Of a stretch of 64,000 nucleotides of DNA, positions 52,895 through 62,280 are shown piece by piece. The translations under genes and the position numbers were made by a program. The stretch is from contig NZ_LJIZ01000008.1 in the NCBI RefSeq assembly GCF_001420605.1, forward strand, positions 1 through 64,000. The letters run 5' to 3'. Every line of letters begins with the position of its first letter. Within the stretch, counting starts at the first letter, position 1. Below the pieces are notes generated by a model. The model searched no databases. It worked only from the letters and a program-made list of their open reading frames with translations, and was not told where the DNA came from. The DNA comes from Bacillus sp. FJAT-25509. GTDB lineage: Bacteria > Bacillota > Bacilli > Bacillales > Bacillaceae_G.

Positions 52895-53887
52895 ATGGAA
52901 GAGAAAAAGTGGTCGATTATTTTAAGCGTACTTTTTTTATTGTTTGTTTATGTACTTATTCATTTTGAAATAAATGCTAGAAATATTGAAAATTCAGTTC
53001 AAAAACTACAGGATCGAGAAGTAGAACCGAAGAAAAAACTCCATTTTGTCCTTATTTCGCAGGAGTTTGATAATCCTTATTGGAGGAAAGTACAAGAAGG
53101 GGCAGATGTTGCTGCAGAAAAATTTGGAGTAAATGTTGAATATATCGGTCCTTTACGTACAAGTCCGGAAGAACAAATTAAATTATTAGAAAAGGCAATT
53201 GCTTCTCAGGTGGACGGTATTATCGTACAAAGTCTTGATGAGAATACTTTTTCGCCCGTAATTAATAAAGCGGTTTCACAACATATTCCTGTTATTACAA
53301 TTGATACAGATGCGCCAAAGAGTAAGCGTATTGCTTATGTTGGTACAAATAATTTTAGCGCAGGAGAGCAGTTAGGAAAAGTTGTCGTAGAGGAAACGAA
53401 TGGTGTTGGAAAAATTGGCGTTATTATTGGGAGTGAAAAATCAGAAAGTCAGCAGGCGAGATTAAATGGCTTTTTAAGTATTGTGAAAAAGCATCCTAAA
53501 TTAGTAGTAAAGGATATCGAGTCCTCTAATATATCGATTATTCAAGCAAAGCTTCAAACTGAAAGTATGTTACGTAATAATAAAGACATTTCAGTTATGG
53601 TTGGTACAAGTGCTTTAGACGCGATTGGCATTTTGAATGCATCAAAAAATTTAAAGTTAAATCAAGTAGAGATATTTGGATTTGATAATATCGAAGGTAC
53701 ACTCCAAGCAGTTCAAGATGATGCGATTAAAGCAACTGTTATTCAGAAGCCATATGAAATGGGCGTTCAATCTGTCGGATTATTAATTGATTCGTTACAT
53801 GGAAAAGTTATTAATAAAGAAAATTTTACACCAACCGAGGTGGTGACTAAAGAAACGTTGATCAGGAGGAGAAACGTTGAAAATTAG
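52895..53887 (+). CDS. Membrane-anchored periplasmic-binding-protein-like sugar sensor (XylFII type)
   Basis: 330 residues from ATG 52895, fixed by CTGGAGGACG; an ATG 33 bases upstream has no site. A single N-terminal membrane helix (WSIILSVLFLLFVYVLI) anchors a type-I sugar-binding fold: FVLISQEFDNPYWRKVQEGA at the start, DGIIVQSLD, IPVITIDTDAP, YVGTNNFSAGEQLG and EIFGFDNIEGTLQA. There is no lipobox. It overlaps the kinase gene by 11 bases and is the first gene of a sensor-kinase-regulator operon. By analogy with clostridial XylFII it should bind a sugar outside the cell and signal to the kinase; the sugar is not known. Confidence 0.82.
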   Translation: MEEKKWSIILSVLFLLFVYVLIHFEINARNIENSVQKLQDREVEPKKKLHFVLISQEFDNPYWRKVQEGADVAAEKFGVNVEYIGPLRTSPEEQIKLLEKAIASQVDGIIVQSLDENTFSPVINKAVSQHIPVITIDTDAPKSKRIAYVGTNNFSAGEQLGKVVVEETNGVGKIGVIIGSEKSESQQARLNGFLSIVKKHPKLVVKDIESSNISIIQAKLQTESMLRNNKDISVMVGTSALDAIGILNASKNLKLNQVEIFGFDNIEGTLQAVQDDAIKATVIQKPYEMGVQSVGLLIDSLHGKVINKENFTPTEVVTKETLIRRRNVEN

Positions 53888-55298
53888 GACAAAGTTATTT
53901 ATTTTTATTCCTATTTTAGTTATTTTACTAAATCTAGTTTCATTTTTTATATTTGAAAATGGTAAGAAGGTTCAAGAGAGTTATAATTTAATGATTAATA
54001 AAATATTTTTATATAAACAAATCTCTTCTGAAACCCAAGAGAATTTAAGTTTGGTAAGTAGTTATATTATTAATCCACAGCCAAAAAACTATCGATCGAT
54101 TTTGCAGCATAAAAGTAATTTACAAAAATTAAAAAAAGAATTATTAACACATAATGCTACTAAAAATAATCAGCTTGTGTTAGAAAACTTTACCCATATG
54201 ATTGATTCTTTTCTAGGGTTAGAATCATCAATTACAGATAATTTAGTCTCTCAAAATTTTTCAAGTTATACAGATCAATACCGGGATATAGAGAAGATAT
54301 CAGGGTTTATTAGAGAGGATAGTCAAAACTTAGTTGATTTAGAGCTCAGTAATTATCAGCCTATTTTTCGAAAGATTATTGCAAATACTCAGTCTATGAA
54401 TCAATTAGGTGTCCAGTTGTTCGTTATAACGACTATCATTAGTATTGTTTTTGCAATATGGTTGTCTAGAAGTATCGTCATTCCAATCAATCGATTAGTT
54501 TATATGGCTAAACAAATTGGTAAAGGTAATTTTAATGTGGCTCCCCCCACATTGTATCAAAACAATGAAATCGGAATTCTTGGGAAAATCCTCAATGAAA
54601 TGTCAAAGAATTTAAGTAATTTAATGATTAAAAATATTGAAATTGTAGAAAAGGACCGACTTGTAAAGGAACTTGAATTAAAAGCCTTACAAAGTCAGAT
54701 TAACCCGCATTTCCTGTTCAATACGTTAAACGTTATATCTAAGTTAGCTTATATAGAAGGGGCTGAGCAAACGAGTGATCTAACAGTATCGACCTCGAAT
54801 TTGCTGCGTTATAATTTACGAAAACTAGACGAGCCTGTCACTCTTTTGGAAGAAATCAAGAATGCTGAAGAATATTTTTCGATTCAAAAGGCGAGGTTTA
54901 GAGATCGTGTACGCTTCGAATTAAATATAGAAGAATCATGTTTAGGGAATAAAGTTCCTTGTTTAACATTGCAACCACTTCTTGAAAACGCATTTATACA
55001 CGGTATCGAGGGGATGGAGCAAGGTGCAGTAATAGGAATTACGATTAAGAATTCTGAAAAATATATTTACATCGAAATTTATGATAATGGTGCTGGTATG
55101 AAAGAGGAGACTAGAGAGGCTCTTTTAACATCGTCTATGCCGATCATCTCTCAAAAAAGCTCAACTGGATTAGGTACAACAAATGTGTTTAAACGCTGGC
55201 GCCTCTTTTATGGAGAAGAAGATATTGTTGATATCAAAAGTGAAATAAATAAAGGGACAACCATTATATTAAAGCTTCCTGTCTCATCAAAATTTTAA
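53877..55298 (+). CDS. LytS/YesM-type sensor histidine kinase
   Basis: 473 residues from TTG 53877 with CAGGAGG upstream, inside the end of the sensor gene. Two membrane helices (about 5-27 and 183-205) flank a 155-residue helical extracellular domain. A HAMP segment follows (about 200-255), then a His_kinase domain (PF06580 type) with LQSQINPHFLFNTLN (His about 278), and HATPase_c with LQPLLENAFIHGIEGM, YDNGAGM and STGLGTTNVFKRW. It should receive the signal from the adjoining binding protein and phosphorylate the YesN-type regulator 17 bases downstream. Confidence 0.9.
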   Translation: MKIRTKLFIFIPILVILLNLVSFFIFENGKKVQESYNLMINKIFLYKQISSETQENLSLVSSYIINPQPKNYRSILQHKSNLQKLKKELLTHNATKNNQLVLENFTHMIDSFLGLESSITDNLVSQNFSSYTDQYRDIEKISGFIREDSQNLVDLELSNYQPIFRKIIANTQSMNQLGVQLFVITTIISIVFAIWLSRSIVIPINRLVYMAKQIGKGNFNVAPPTLYQNNEIGILGKILNEMSKNLSNLMIKNIEIVEKDRLVKELELKALQSQINPHFLFNTLNVISKLAYIEGAEQTSDLTVSTSNLLRYNLRKLDEPVTLLEEIKNAEEYFSIQKARFRDRVRFELNIEESCLGNKVPCLTLQPLLENAFIHGIEGMEQGAVIGITIKNSEKYIYIEIYDNGAGMKEETREALLTSSMPIISQKSSTGLGTTNVFKRWRLFYGEEDIVDIKSEINKGTTIILKLPVSSKF

Positions 55299-55315
55299 AA
55301 TTAAAGGAGGTAACT

Positions 55316-56857
55316 ATGTATCGTTTATTAATTGTTGATGATGAACCATTAGAGCGCGAGGGACTTGAATTGATGATAAATCGATCAATGCCTAATCAAT
55401 TTCAATTTGAACAAGCTGAAAATGGACGAGTTGCGATTGAAAAATCAATAGAATACCAGCCTCATATTATCTTTATGGATATAAAAATGCCTGGTATTCA
55501 AGGGCTTGAAGCTGTTTCGGTTATAAAGCAAAAACTACCTGATACAAAAATATTCATTGTCACTGCATATGACTACTTTACATATGCACAAGAAGCCATT
55601 TCATTAGGTGTTAAAGATTATATTTTAAAGCCTGCTAAACGAGATCATATCATCTCTTTACTTCAGAAGATGATCGATGAAATAGAAGATGATCATAAGA
55701 AAAGATTACAAGAATTAGAGGCTATTGAAAATTTATCGATTATACGTCCTCTCACTGAAAATGAATATACATTAATGTTAATGTTTAATACTGTTCAAGA
55801 ACTAAATATGTCTCAACTTTCTAGCATTCTCGGTTTTGAAATCGAGTTAGGTTATGCAAGTGTCATTAAATTGCCTAAAGAAATTAGTCAAAATGACAAA
55901 GAACAAAGGAGAATTTATGAATGTGTTAGACACTTTATGAAATCTTCGAGGAATTGTTTAATCAGCCCTGTTGTAGATGGCCAATTAGCAATATTTATTC
56001 CAGTACAGCCTAACCGAGAAGCCGATCTTCAAACACTTGTACTCTATCAAGATGCTTTAAAAACGATTGAATACATAGAAAATCAAACTGGTTATCAAAC
56101 AGTGATTGGTATTGGGTCTTTAAAGCAAGGAATTGAAGGGTTACGACAATCATATAATGAGGCATTTCATGCAAGTTTAGAATGTGATGAATTAACGCGT
56201 GTTAATCAGCATTCATTGAGTCATTCTATCAGTATACCAGACGAGGAAAAACAAGTTTTAATTGATTCTTTTAGAAAAGCGGATCTAGAAGACGTTATGA
56301 ATCAATTTAATAATTTGTATGAAAGATTTTGTCATTATGATGTTTCGCAAGTTAGAACGGAATTAAATTCACTATTTAATCAAATTTTCCAATCTCTTCG
56401 TAATTCATCGATTGAAGTTGAGAAATTTCATATTCCAGAAATGAATGAAATCAATCAATTGAAGATGATTGTGGAGCAACAAATCATTAATTTAATTACA
56501 AAGATTGATCGAGAAAAAGAAATTAAGACGAATCATCTGATGATATTGGCAAGGGAATTTATCGCTCATCACTTCATAGAGGATCTCTCACTTGAGCAAG
56601 TGGCCAACTATTTAAAATTGAATCCAGTTTACTTTAGTAAACTATTTAAAAAGCAAACAGGTGAGACTTTCAGTGATTATTTAATGAACTTAAGAATTAA
56701 TAAAGCGAAACAATTAATGGAAAAAAGAGAATTGAATTTAAAAGAAATTTGTTACCAAGTTGGCTATAATGATCCAAATTATTTTAGTCGAGTATTTAAA
56801 AAATGTACGAATGAATCTCCTAAGGAATATAGGAAGAAAGTTTTAATGAATATTTAA
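55316..56857 (+). CDS. YesN-type response regulator (receiver-AraC)
   Basis: 513 residues. The N-terminal receiver has LIVDDEPLERE, the phospho-acceptor Asp in IIFMDIKMPG (about residue 55), T in VTAYDY and K in YILKPAKRD. A central region (about 150-390) of the kind typical for YesN proteins follows. The C-terminal AraC domain (about 410-510) has LEQVANYLKLNPVYFSKLFK and the second HTH KEICYQVGYNDPNYFSRVFK. AAAGGAGG fixes ATG 55316. It is the third gene of the sensor operon and probably activates the sugar ABC operon starting 363 bases downstream. Confidence 0.9.
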   Translation: MYRLLIVDDEPLEREGLELMINRSMPNQFQFEQAENGRVAIEKSIEYQPHIIFMDIKMPGIQGLEAVSVIKQKLPDTKIFIVTAYDYFTYAQEAISLGVKDYILKPAKRDHIISLLQKMIDEIEDDHKKRLQELEAIENLSIIRPLTENEYTLMLMFNTVQELNMSQLSSILGFEIELGYASVIKLPKEISQNDKEQRRIYECVRHFMKSSRNCLISPVVDGQLAIFIPVQPNREADLQTLVLYQDALKTIEYIENQTGYQTVIGIGSLKQGIEGLRQSYNEAFHASLECDELTRVNQHSLSHSISIPDEEKQVLIDSFRKADLEDVMNQFNNLYERFCHYDVSQVRTELNSLFNQIFQSLRNSSIEVEKFHIPEMNEINQLKMIVEQQIINLITKIDREKEIKTNHLMILAREFIAHHFIEDLSLEQVANYLKLNPVYFSKLFKKQTGETFSDYLMNLRINKAKQLMEKRELNLKEICYQVGYNDPNYFSRVFKKCTNESPKEYRKKVLMNI

Positions 56858-57084
56858 AGGGAAAAATACTTGAATTTGAACTGATAAACGATTACTTATT
56901 TTATTTGAATAGTTAGTAATAAAAGAGTCTAACGACATACTTAATGACTGTATTTACGAATTGCTTTATTAATTTGTAAATACTTTTATTGAGTTTTCTG
57001 TTTGACTCTTTTTTTGATTTAAATCGAAATTAACTGTACTAATATGTCCCAAAGTTAAGATAATGCTAGTTTTAATATTCTGAA

Positions 57085-57098
57085 TGTAAACGTTTTCC
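57085..57098 (+). promoter_or_regulatory. cre-like operator 1 before the sugar-binding protein gene
   Basis: TGTAAACGTTTTCC fits the CcpA cre consensus, about 130 bases upstream of the start codon. Confidence 0.65.
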
Positions 57099-57147
57099 AA
57101 GTTGAGGTAAATTAGTGCAGATAATAGACAAAAGAGTGAAGGAAATG

Positions 57148-57161
57148 GGTAAGCGTTTCCA
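57148..57161 (+). promoter_or_regulatory. cre-like operator 2 before the sugar-binding protein gene
   Basis: GGTAAGCGTTTCCA fits the cre pattern, 63 bases (six helical turns) downstream of site 1. Carbon catabolite repression of the transporter is expected. Confidence 0.65.
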
Positions 57162-57220
57162 ATAAAAATCGTGATAACCTTATTTATGTAAGCGTAACCA
57201 GAAAAAAAGGGGGAAACACT

Positions 57221-58369
57221 TTGAAAAAGTTATCAAAGATTTTTGCAATAATTTCAGTATTTTTAGTAATGACTCTTGTTGCAGCTGGATGTGGATCATC
57301 AGCAACATCAAGTGATAGCACTTCTGCTGGTAAGAAAAGTAAAAATGGTAAAGTCGATATTGGTATCGTTTTACCTACGAAAGATGAGCCACGTTGGACT
57401 CAAGATGAAACTCGCTTTAAAAATGCTTTAAAAGATACAGATTATTCAGTTGAAATTTTATTCTCACAAGGTGACTCTGCTAAAGAAAAAGCAAACGTTG
57501 ATTCTTTAATTGCAAAAGGCATCAAAGTTTTAATTATTTGTCCTCAAGACGGTGCTGCTGCTGCTGCTTCAGCTGAAGCTGCAAAAGCTGCTGGTGTTAA
57601 AGTAATTTCTTATGATCGTTTAATTACAGGTACTGACGCAGTTGATTACTATGTATCATTTGATAGTGTTGCTGTAGGTGCTGCACAAGCACAATATCTT
57701 GTAGATCATGCTTCAGGGAAATCAGGTCAACCTTTATACCTATACGCTGGCGCTGCATCTGATAACAATGCATTCTTATTCTTCCAAGGTGCTTGGAAAG
57801 TTCTTCAACCAAAAATTGCTGATGGAACTTTCAAAGTTGAGAATTCAGCAGCTGCAAATAGCTTAAAAGCTAAAGCTGATTTAACTCGTGATGAGCAAGC
57901 AAAAATTATCGGTCAAGTTACAACTAACTGGGATTTCAACGTAGCTAAAAACTTAACTTCATCTAACTTAACAAAAGCTACAAAAGCTGATAAAGGCGAT
58001 GTATTAGTTCTTGCTCCAAATGACGGGACTGCTCGTTCAATCGCAGATACATTTAAAGCAGATAAAGATGTAACTTCATATATAATTTCTGGTCAAGATG
58101 CTGAAAAAGCTTCTGTACAGTACATTATTGACGGTAAACAATCTATGACTGTTTTCAAAGACGTTCGTACATTAGTTAAAGATGCAATCGCTACTGCAAC
58201 TTCAATCTTAAAAAATGAAACACCTGATGCTTCAGGCGTTACAAACAACGGTAAAGCTGATATCAAAACAAAACAAACAGATATTATTGTTGTTGACCAA
58301 AGCACAGTGAAGAAGGATTTAGTTGATTCTGGATACTATAGCGCTTCTGACTTCACTGGATTGAAGTAA
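57221..58369 (+). CDS. chvE: ChvE/XylF-type sugar-binding lipoprotein
   Basis: 382 residues from TTG 57221, supported by AAAGGGGGG at good spacing. Lipoprotein signal with lipobox VAAGC (Cys about 24). The binding fold matches ChvE/multiple-monosaccharide-type proteins: DIGIVLPTKDEPRW, ICPQDGAAAA, VISYDRLI, YYVSFDSVAVGAAQAQYL, ASDNNAFLFFQGAWKVL, SGQDAEKASVQYII and TVFKDVRTLVKDA. Ligands in this family are xylose, arabinose, galactose or glucose. It heads the ABC operon and lies downstream of two cre sites and the sensor operon. The early start sequence is Ala-rich and codon-biased, as expected of a highly expressed protein. Confidence 0.85.
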   Translation: MKKLSKIFAIISVFLVMTLVAAGCGSSATSSDSTSAGKKSKNGKVDIGIVLPTKDEPRWTQDETRFKNALKDTDYSVEILFSQGDSAKEKANVDSLIAKGIKVLIICPQDGAAAAASAEAAKAAGVKVISYDRLITGTDAVDYYVSFDSVAVGAAQAQYLVDHASGKSGQPLYLYAGAASDNNAFLFFQGAWKVLQPKIADGTFKVENSAAANSLKAKADLTRDEQAKIIGQVTTNWDFNVAKNLTSSNLTKATKADKGDVLVLAPNDGTARSIADTFKADKDVTSYIISGQDAEKASVQYIIDGKQSMTVFKDVRTLVKDAIATATSILKNETPDASGVTNNGKADIKTKQTDIIVVDQSTVKKDLVDSGYYSASDFTGLK

Positions 58370-58389
58370 TTAATAGAAGAAAGAACTTG

Positions 58390-58422
58390 CAAAATAGTGA
58401 TGGTCTAACCGTCACTATTTTG
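58390..58422 (+). other. Intercistronic hairpin after the sugar-binding protein gene
   Basis: CAAAATAGTGATGG pairs with CCGTCACTATTTTG, with a weak T tract. It probably protects the binding-protein mRNA or partly terminates, giving more of it than of the membrane subunits. Confidence 0.65.
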
Positions 58423-58480
58423 TTAATTATTCAATTTAATCAATGACTCAAGTAGATGGCAAATTCGGGAGACGGATCAT

Positions 58481-59995
58481 ATGAGTGAATTTATTTTAGA
58501 GATGAGAAATATCTCAAAAGAGTTTCCAGGTGTGAAGGCATTAAGCGATGTTAACTTCAAGGTTAGAAAAGGGGAAATACATTGTTTAGTCGGTGAAAAC
58601 GGTGCTGGAAAATCGACTTTAATGAAAGTATTAAGTGGTATTTATCCATTTGGAACCTATACAGGTGATATTGTTTTTGGAGACGAAGTTCAAAAGTTTT
58701 CAAAAATAAGTGATAGTGAAAAAAAGGGTATCGGAATCATTTATCAGGAATTATCTCTTTTTCCTGAGCTGTCCGTTTACGAAAATATTTTTATCGGACA
58801 TGAAATTAAAAAGGGAATAACTGTTGATTTCAATGAAACGATTGTTAAAGCAATCGAAATGCTAAAAAAAGTAAAGCTAGATGTAAATCCGGAAGTGCAA
58901 ATTAAAGAGTTAGGTGTAGGGAAACAGCAACTGGTTGAAATAGCAAAAGCACTTAGTAAAGATGTTAAATTGCTTATTCTCGATGAGCCTACGGCTGCTT
59001 TAAATGAAGATGATAGTGAAAACCTACTTTTCTTGATGAAAGAGCTAAAGAATCAAGGAATTTCTTGTATTATGATTTCGCACAAACTTAAAGAAGTAAT
59101 TGCTGTTGCAGATACGGTTACTGTACTTCGCGACGGAAAAACAATTTGCTCTTTAAATAAAGAAGAAATCACCGAAAACACAATAATCAAACATATGGTT
59201 GGTCGTGAAATTGATGATATTTATCCGAAGCGCCCAAATCAAAAGTTTGGTGAAGTTTCATTAGAATTAAAAGACTGGAATGTGTACGATCCAAAATTAG
59301 GTCGTAAGATTCTTCATCATATTGATCTAAATGTTCGAAAAGGCGAAATTATCGGTATTGCTGGATTGATGGGATCAGGTCGAACAGAACTAGCAAAAAG
59401 TATTTTTGGAAATCCGACAAATTTCAAACTTGATGGTTCCGTTTTAGTGCAAGGGGAGCAAAAGCGTTTTAAACATCCAAAAGATGCAATAAAAGCTGGT
59501 ATAGCTTATGTAACAGAGGATCGTAAAGGCGACGGATTGATCCTTGAACAAGATATTAAAAATAATATTTCGATTACGAACTTATTTGAAATTTCCAAGT
59601 CAAGCGTGATTAATCAACATGAAGAAATTGTCGTTGCAAATGATTACTTAAACAAGTTAAACATAAAAGCTCCATCAATTACTTCAATTGTAGGGAAGTT
59701 GAGTGGTGGTAATCAGCAAAAAGTATCGTTGAGTAAATGGTTATTTACGAGCCCAAATGTACTAATTCTCGATGAACCTACTCGTGGAATAGACGTAGGT
59801 GCAAAATTTGAAATCTATAGTTTTATGAATCTACTGGTCGAACAAGGCATGAGCATTATCATGATTTCCTCTGAACTTCCAGAAGTCCTTGGTATGAGTG
59901 ATCGAATTTATGTTATGGCAGAAGGTAAAATAACCGGGGAATTATCAAGAGAAGAAGCAACTCAAGAGAGCGTTATGGCTCTAGCTACCGTTTAA
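58481..59995 (+). CDS. gguA: Sugar ABC importer ATPase, tandem domains (GguA/MmsA, XylG type)
   Basis: 504 residues with two ABC domains as in RbsA/XylG/GguA proteins. Domain 1 has Walker A GENGAGKST (about 38-46), signature-like ELGVGKQQLVEIAKAL, and Walker B LLILDEPTAAL. Domain 2 has the degenerate Walker A GLMGSGRTELAK and the full signature LSGGNQQKVSLSKWL with LILDEPTRGIDVG. It powers uptake through the permease 15 bases downstream. CGGGAGACGG precedes ATG 58481. The phrase GIGIIYQELSLFPELSVYEN is characteristic of this family. Confidence 0.9.
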   Translation: MSEFILEMRNISKEFPGVKALSDVNFKVRKGEIHCLVGENGAGKSTLMKVLSGIYPFGTYTGDIVFGDEVQKFSKISDSEKKGIGIIYQELSLFPELSVYENIFIGHEIKKGITVDFNETIVKAIEMLKKVKLDVNPEVQIKELGVGKQQLVEIAKALSKDVKLLILDEPTAALNEDDSENLLFLMKELKNQGISCIMISHKLKEVIAVADTVTVLRDGKTICSLNKEEITENTIIKHMVGREIDDIYPKRPNQKFGEVSLELKDWNVYDPKLGRKILHHIDLNVRKGEIIGIAGLMGSGRTELAKSIFGNPTNFKLDGSVLVQGEQKRFKHPKDAIKAGIAYVTEDRKGDGLILEQDIKNNISITNLFEISKSSVINQHEEIVVANDYLNKLNIKAPSITSIVGKLSGGNQQKVSLSKWLFTSPNVLILDEPTRGIDVGAKFEIYSFMNLLVEQGMSIIMISSELPEVLGMSDRIYVMAEGKITGELSREEATQESVMALATV

Positions 59996-60010
59996 GAGAG
60001 GTTGAATAAA

Positions 60011-61183
60011 ATGAACTTTTTTCAAGAAGCAGGCATGTTATTAAGAAAAAACATCCGTGAATATGGAATGTATATAGCTCTTGCAGTAATAATGTTAGTT
60101 TTTACGTTAAATACAGATGGATTATTTATGTCATCTCGTAACTTAAGTGATTTAATCAATATGACAGGTTATGTTGCAGTCCTTGCAGTTGGTATGACAT
60201 TAGTAATTGTCATTCGACATATTGATCTTTCAGTTGGTTTCGTTGCTGGTTTTCTAGGAGCAGTAGTTGCTCTATTTCTAACACATGGTTTGCCAGTCTG
60301 GATTTCAATCATTGCAGTTCTAGTATTTGGCGCTATTATTGGTCTAATTAATGGATTCTTTGTTGCTAATTTAGGAATTCCTTCATTCGTAGTTTCATTA
60401 GCAGGCATGTTAATATTCAAGGGATTACTACTAATGTCTCTTGTTAAAACTGGTACGATCATCGTTGCTAACGAAAGCTTTAAGGCGATTGGAAATGGCT
60501 ATATTCCTAGTTTAGGAAATTTGAATGGTTTACACATATCAACACTATTAATTGGTGCGATCTCTATCATTCTTTTTATCTGGAGTGATTTTAAAAAGAG
60601 AAACGTAAACATAAAGTACGGTTTTGAAGTACTTTCAATGCCGATGCAAATTATTAAATTATTGTTTATTTCTGGTATCATTGGTTACATTTGCTATATT
60701 CTTGCCGGCTATCAAGGAATTTCTTGGACTGCTGTGATCATGTTTATTGTTGTAGTAGTCTACCATTTCATTACAACAAGAACTCCTTTAGGGCGTCACA
60801 TTTATGCAGTTGGTGGAAACCCTGAAGCAGCACAGTTAAGTGGAATTAGCGTAAAGAAAATCACTTACATTGTATTCGGTTCAATGAGTATGCTTGCAGC
60901 CCTTTCAGGCGTATTGTTTACAGCTCGACTTGCATCTGCTTCTCCCCAAGCAGGTACAATGTTTGAGTTAGATGCAATTGCTGCAGCTTATGTAGGTGGT
61001 GTTTCTGCTGCTGGTGGTGTTGGTAAAGTAACAGGTACTATTATCGGTGCATTCGTAATGGCTTCATTAACAAGTGGGATGAACTTAATGGGTATTGATA
61101 TCTCATACCAATACATCATCCGAGGAGCAGTTCTTGTTCTTGCAGTTGTATTTGACGTAATGACACGTAATAAAGGGAAATAA
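60011..61183 (+). CDS. gguB: Sugar ABC importer permease (GguB/MmsB, XylH type)
   Basis: 390 residues from ATG 60011, which has AGAGAGG 9 bases upstream; an in-frame TTG nine bases earlier is less likely. About 10 membrane helices of the BPD_transp_2 family: VLAVGMTLVIVIRHIDLSVG, GLINGFFVANLGIPSFVVSLAG, the cytoplasmic loop TPLGRHIYAVGGNPEAAQLSGI, and AIAAAYVGGVSAAGGVGKV. The length near 390 and the extra central helices are typical of XylH/GguB rather than RbsC. It is the last gene of the sugar operon and is followed by a terminator. Confidence 0.9.
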   Translation: MNFFQEAGMLLRKNIREYGMYIALAVIMLVFTLNTDGLFMSSRNLSDLINMTGYVAVLAVGMTLVIVIRHIDLSVGFVAGFLGAVVALFLTHGLPVWISIIAVLVFGAIIGLINGFFVANLGIPSFVVSLAGMLIFKGLLLMSLVKTGTIIVANESFKAIGNGYIPSLGNLNGLHISTLLIGAISIILFIWSDFKKRNVNIKYGFEVLSMPMQIIKLLFISGIIGYICYILAGYQGISWTAVIMFIVVVVYHFITTRTPLGRHIYAVGGNPEAAQLSGISVKKITYIVFGSMSMLAALSGVLFTARLASASPQAGTMFELDAIAAAYVGGVSAAGGVGKVTGTIIGAFVMASLTSGMNLMGIDISYQYIIRGAVLVLAVVFDVMTRNKGK

Positions 61184-61190
61184 TATTTAA

Positions 61191-61232
61191 AAACAGAAAC
61201 AGTCGATTGAAGTGGCTGGTTTCTGTTTTTTT
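61191..61232 (+). terminator. Rho-independent terminator
   Basis: AAACAGAAAC pairs with GTTTCTGTTT and is followed by TTTT. Confidence 0.85.
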
Positions 61233-61380
61233 ATTATTTATGAAATAAATTTGATAGTGCCAAAAAATGCAATTTAGCCTTTTAGTATTCAATTGAAAGA
61301 TAAAGAAATATTAGTGAAACAGAACAAATTAAAGAATCGGGAAAAGGGGTGCAATTGCAATTACTTTTTATGTTTAATTT

Positions 61381-61410
61381 AAAAAAACGACTCTAAGAGT
61401 CGTTTTTAAA
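61381..61410 (-). terminator. Terminator of the zinc-ribbon gene
   Basis: On the minus strand AAAAACGACTC pairs with GAGTCGTTTTT and runs into TT. It lies immediately downstream of the small gene at 61583-61413. Confidence 0.85.
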
Positions 61411-61412
61411 AT

Positions 61413-61583
61413 TTATTTTTTATTATAAAAAAGGTCCGGCTTTCCACAATTTGGACACTCATATTCATAATGTTCTTGAATTACATTACTACTATTTGAA
61501 TACTCGTCATTAATGGAAATGTTTGAATTACAGTTTGGACAATTAATGCTCGTTTTGGTGGATTTGTTCTTTGAATTCTCCAT
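61413..61583 (-). CDS. Small zinc-ribbon protein
   Basis: 56 residues, MENSKNKS onward. Two CPNC knuckles (NCPNCNSN near residue 14 and ECPNCGKPD near 44) are spaced for a treble-clef or zinc-ribbon fold binding one Zn. AAAGG lies about 9 bases before this ATG; two further ATGs lie just upstream. It has a dedicated terminator. Small zinc ribbons of this type often assist nucleic-acid enzymes, but no specific role is visible. Confidence 0.75.
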   Translation of the reverse strand: MENSKNKSTKTSINCPNCNSNISINDEYSNSSNVIQEHYEYECPNCGKPDLFYNKK

Positions 61584-61748
61584 CTTCATCATCCTTTCTT
61601 TTCATTTGTCTGATAAATCCTTTCTATTTTACCCATTTTTTTCTTATTCAAGTAAATGGCAGTTAGTTCAATAAGGAAAGAGGATAAAACAACTGTTTTA
61701 TAGAATGTGTAAGAATTTGTTAAATTTTGTAAAATGGAGATGTGGAAA

Positions 61749-62009
61749 ATGAAAAGTAATTCAGCTTTTATGGGTGTTTCAATTATAATTGGTTGTGCTA
61801 TTTTAGGGTTATTTATAATGTTAACTTTTTCAAATAATAAAAATAGTACATCCAAATTTTCAAATGATTATAAATACGAAATGATTCCAGTAAACGCTAA
61901 TAATGTCATTATTTTTAATAAAGAAACTGGTGAATATTGGAGAAAATTTTTACCCGAAAATGAGGGTCCTTCAAATTGGGAAAAAGAAAAATCACCAATT
62001 AATAAGTAA
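61749..62009 (+). CDS. Small single-helix membrane protein
   Basis: 86 residues from ATG 61749, preceded by ATGGAGATG with GGAG 9 bases upstream; the ATG at 61734 has no site of its own. One N-terminal membrane helix (MGVSIIIGCAILGLFIMLTF) and an outward hydrophilic tail with VIIFNKETGEYWRKFLPE, a strand-turn pattern seen in small Bacillus surface or membrane proteins. Divergent from the zinc-ribbon gene. Function unknown. Confidence 0.6.
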   Translation: MKSNSAFMGVSIIIGCAILGLFIMLTFSNNKNSTSKFSNDYKYEMIPVNANNVIIFNKETGEYWRKFLPENEGPSNWEKEKSPINK

Positions 62010-62219
62010 TAAATACTTAATAACATTATGTAACTAAACCAGTGACCTTATATACAAACGGAGTGCGTTAGCCATCCATGAAACAAGGGTTCATTACAAT
62101 GTTTAAAACTACCAGTTCATCGGTTTATTACTGGCGGCAAAAAACGTAAAAGAGAACAATTTAAGCCCAAATCATGATCTTAGTTATTTGTTAGAATAAA
62201 ATAAAAAGTGAAAAAAATG
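62010..62219. other. Intergenic region before asnA
   Basis: 210 bases; one C-rich patch (ACGGAGTGCGTTAGCC near 62059) is unlike its surroundings and could be a mobile-element remnant, but no terminal repeats or ORF support this. Confidence 0.3.
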
Positions 62220-62247
62220 TTGACTTTCTCATTTTTATCTATAAAAT
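62220..62247 (+). promoter_or_regulatory. Promoter of the asnA T-box leader
   Basis: TTGACT, a 16-base spacer and TAAAAT, about 35 bases before stem I of the T-box. Confidence 0.7.
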
Positions 62248-62280
62248 AATCATTAATAAAATGTTTCAGAGATGTGACAA

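Noticed and set aside
62050-62160. Possible insertion-sequence remnant before asnA
   Set aside because: A GC-richer patch is visible but no inverted repeats, target duplication or transposase frame support it.
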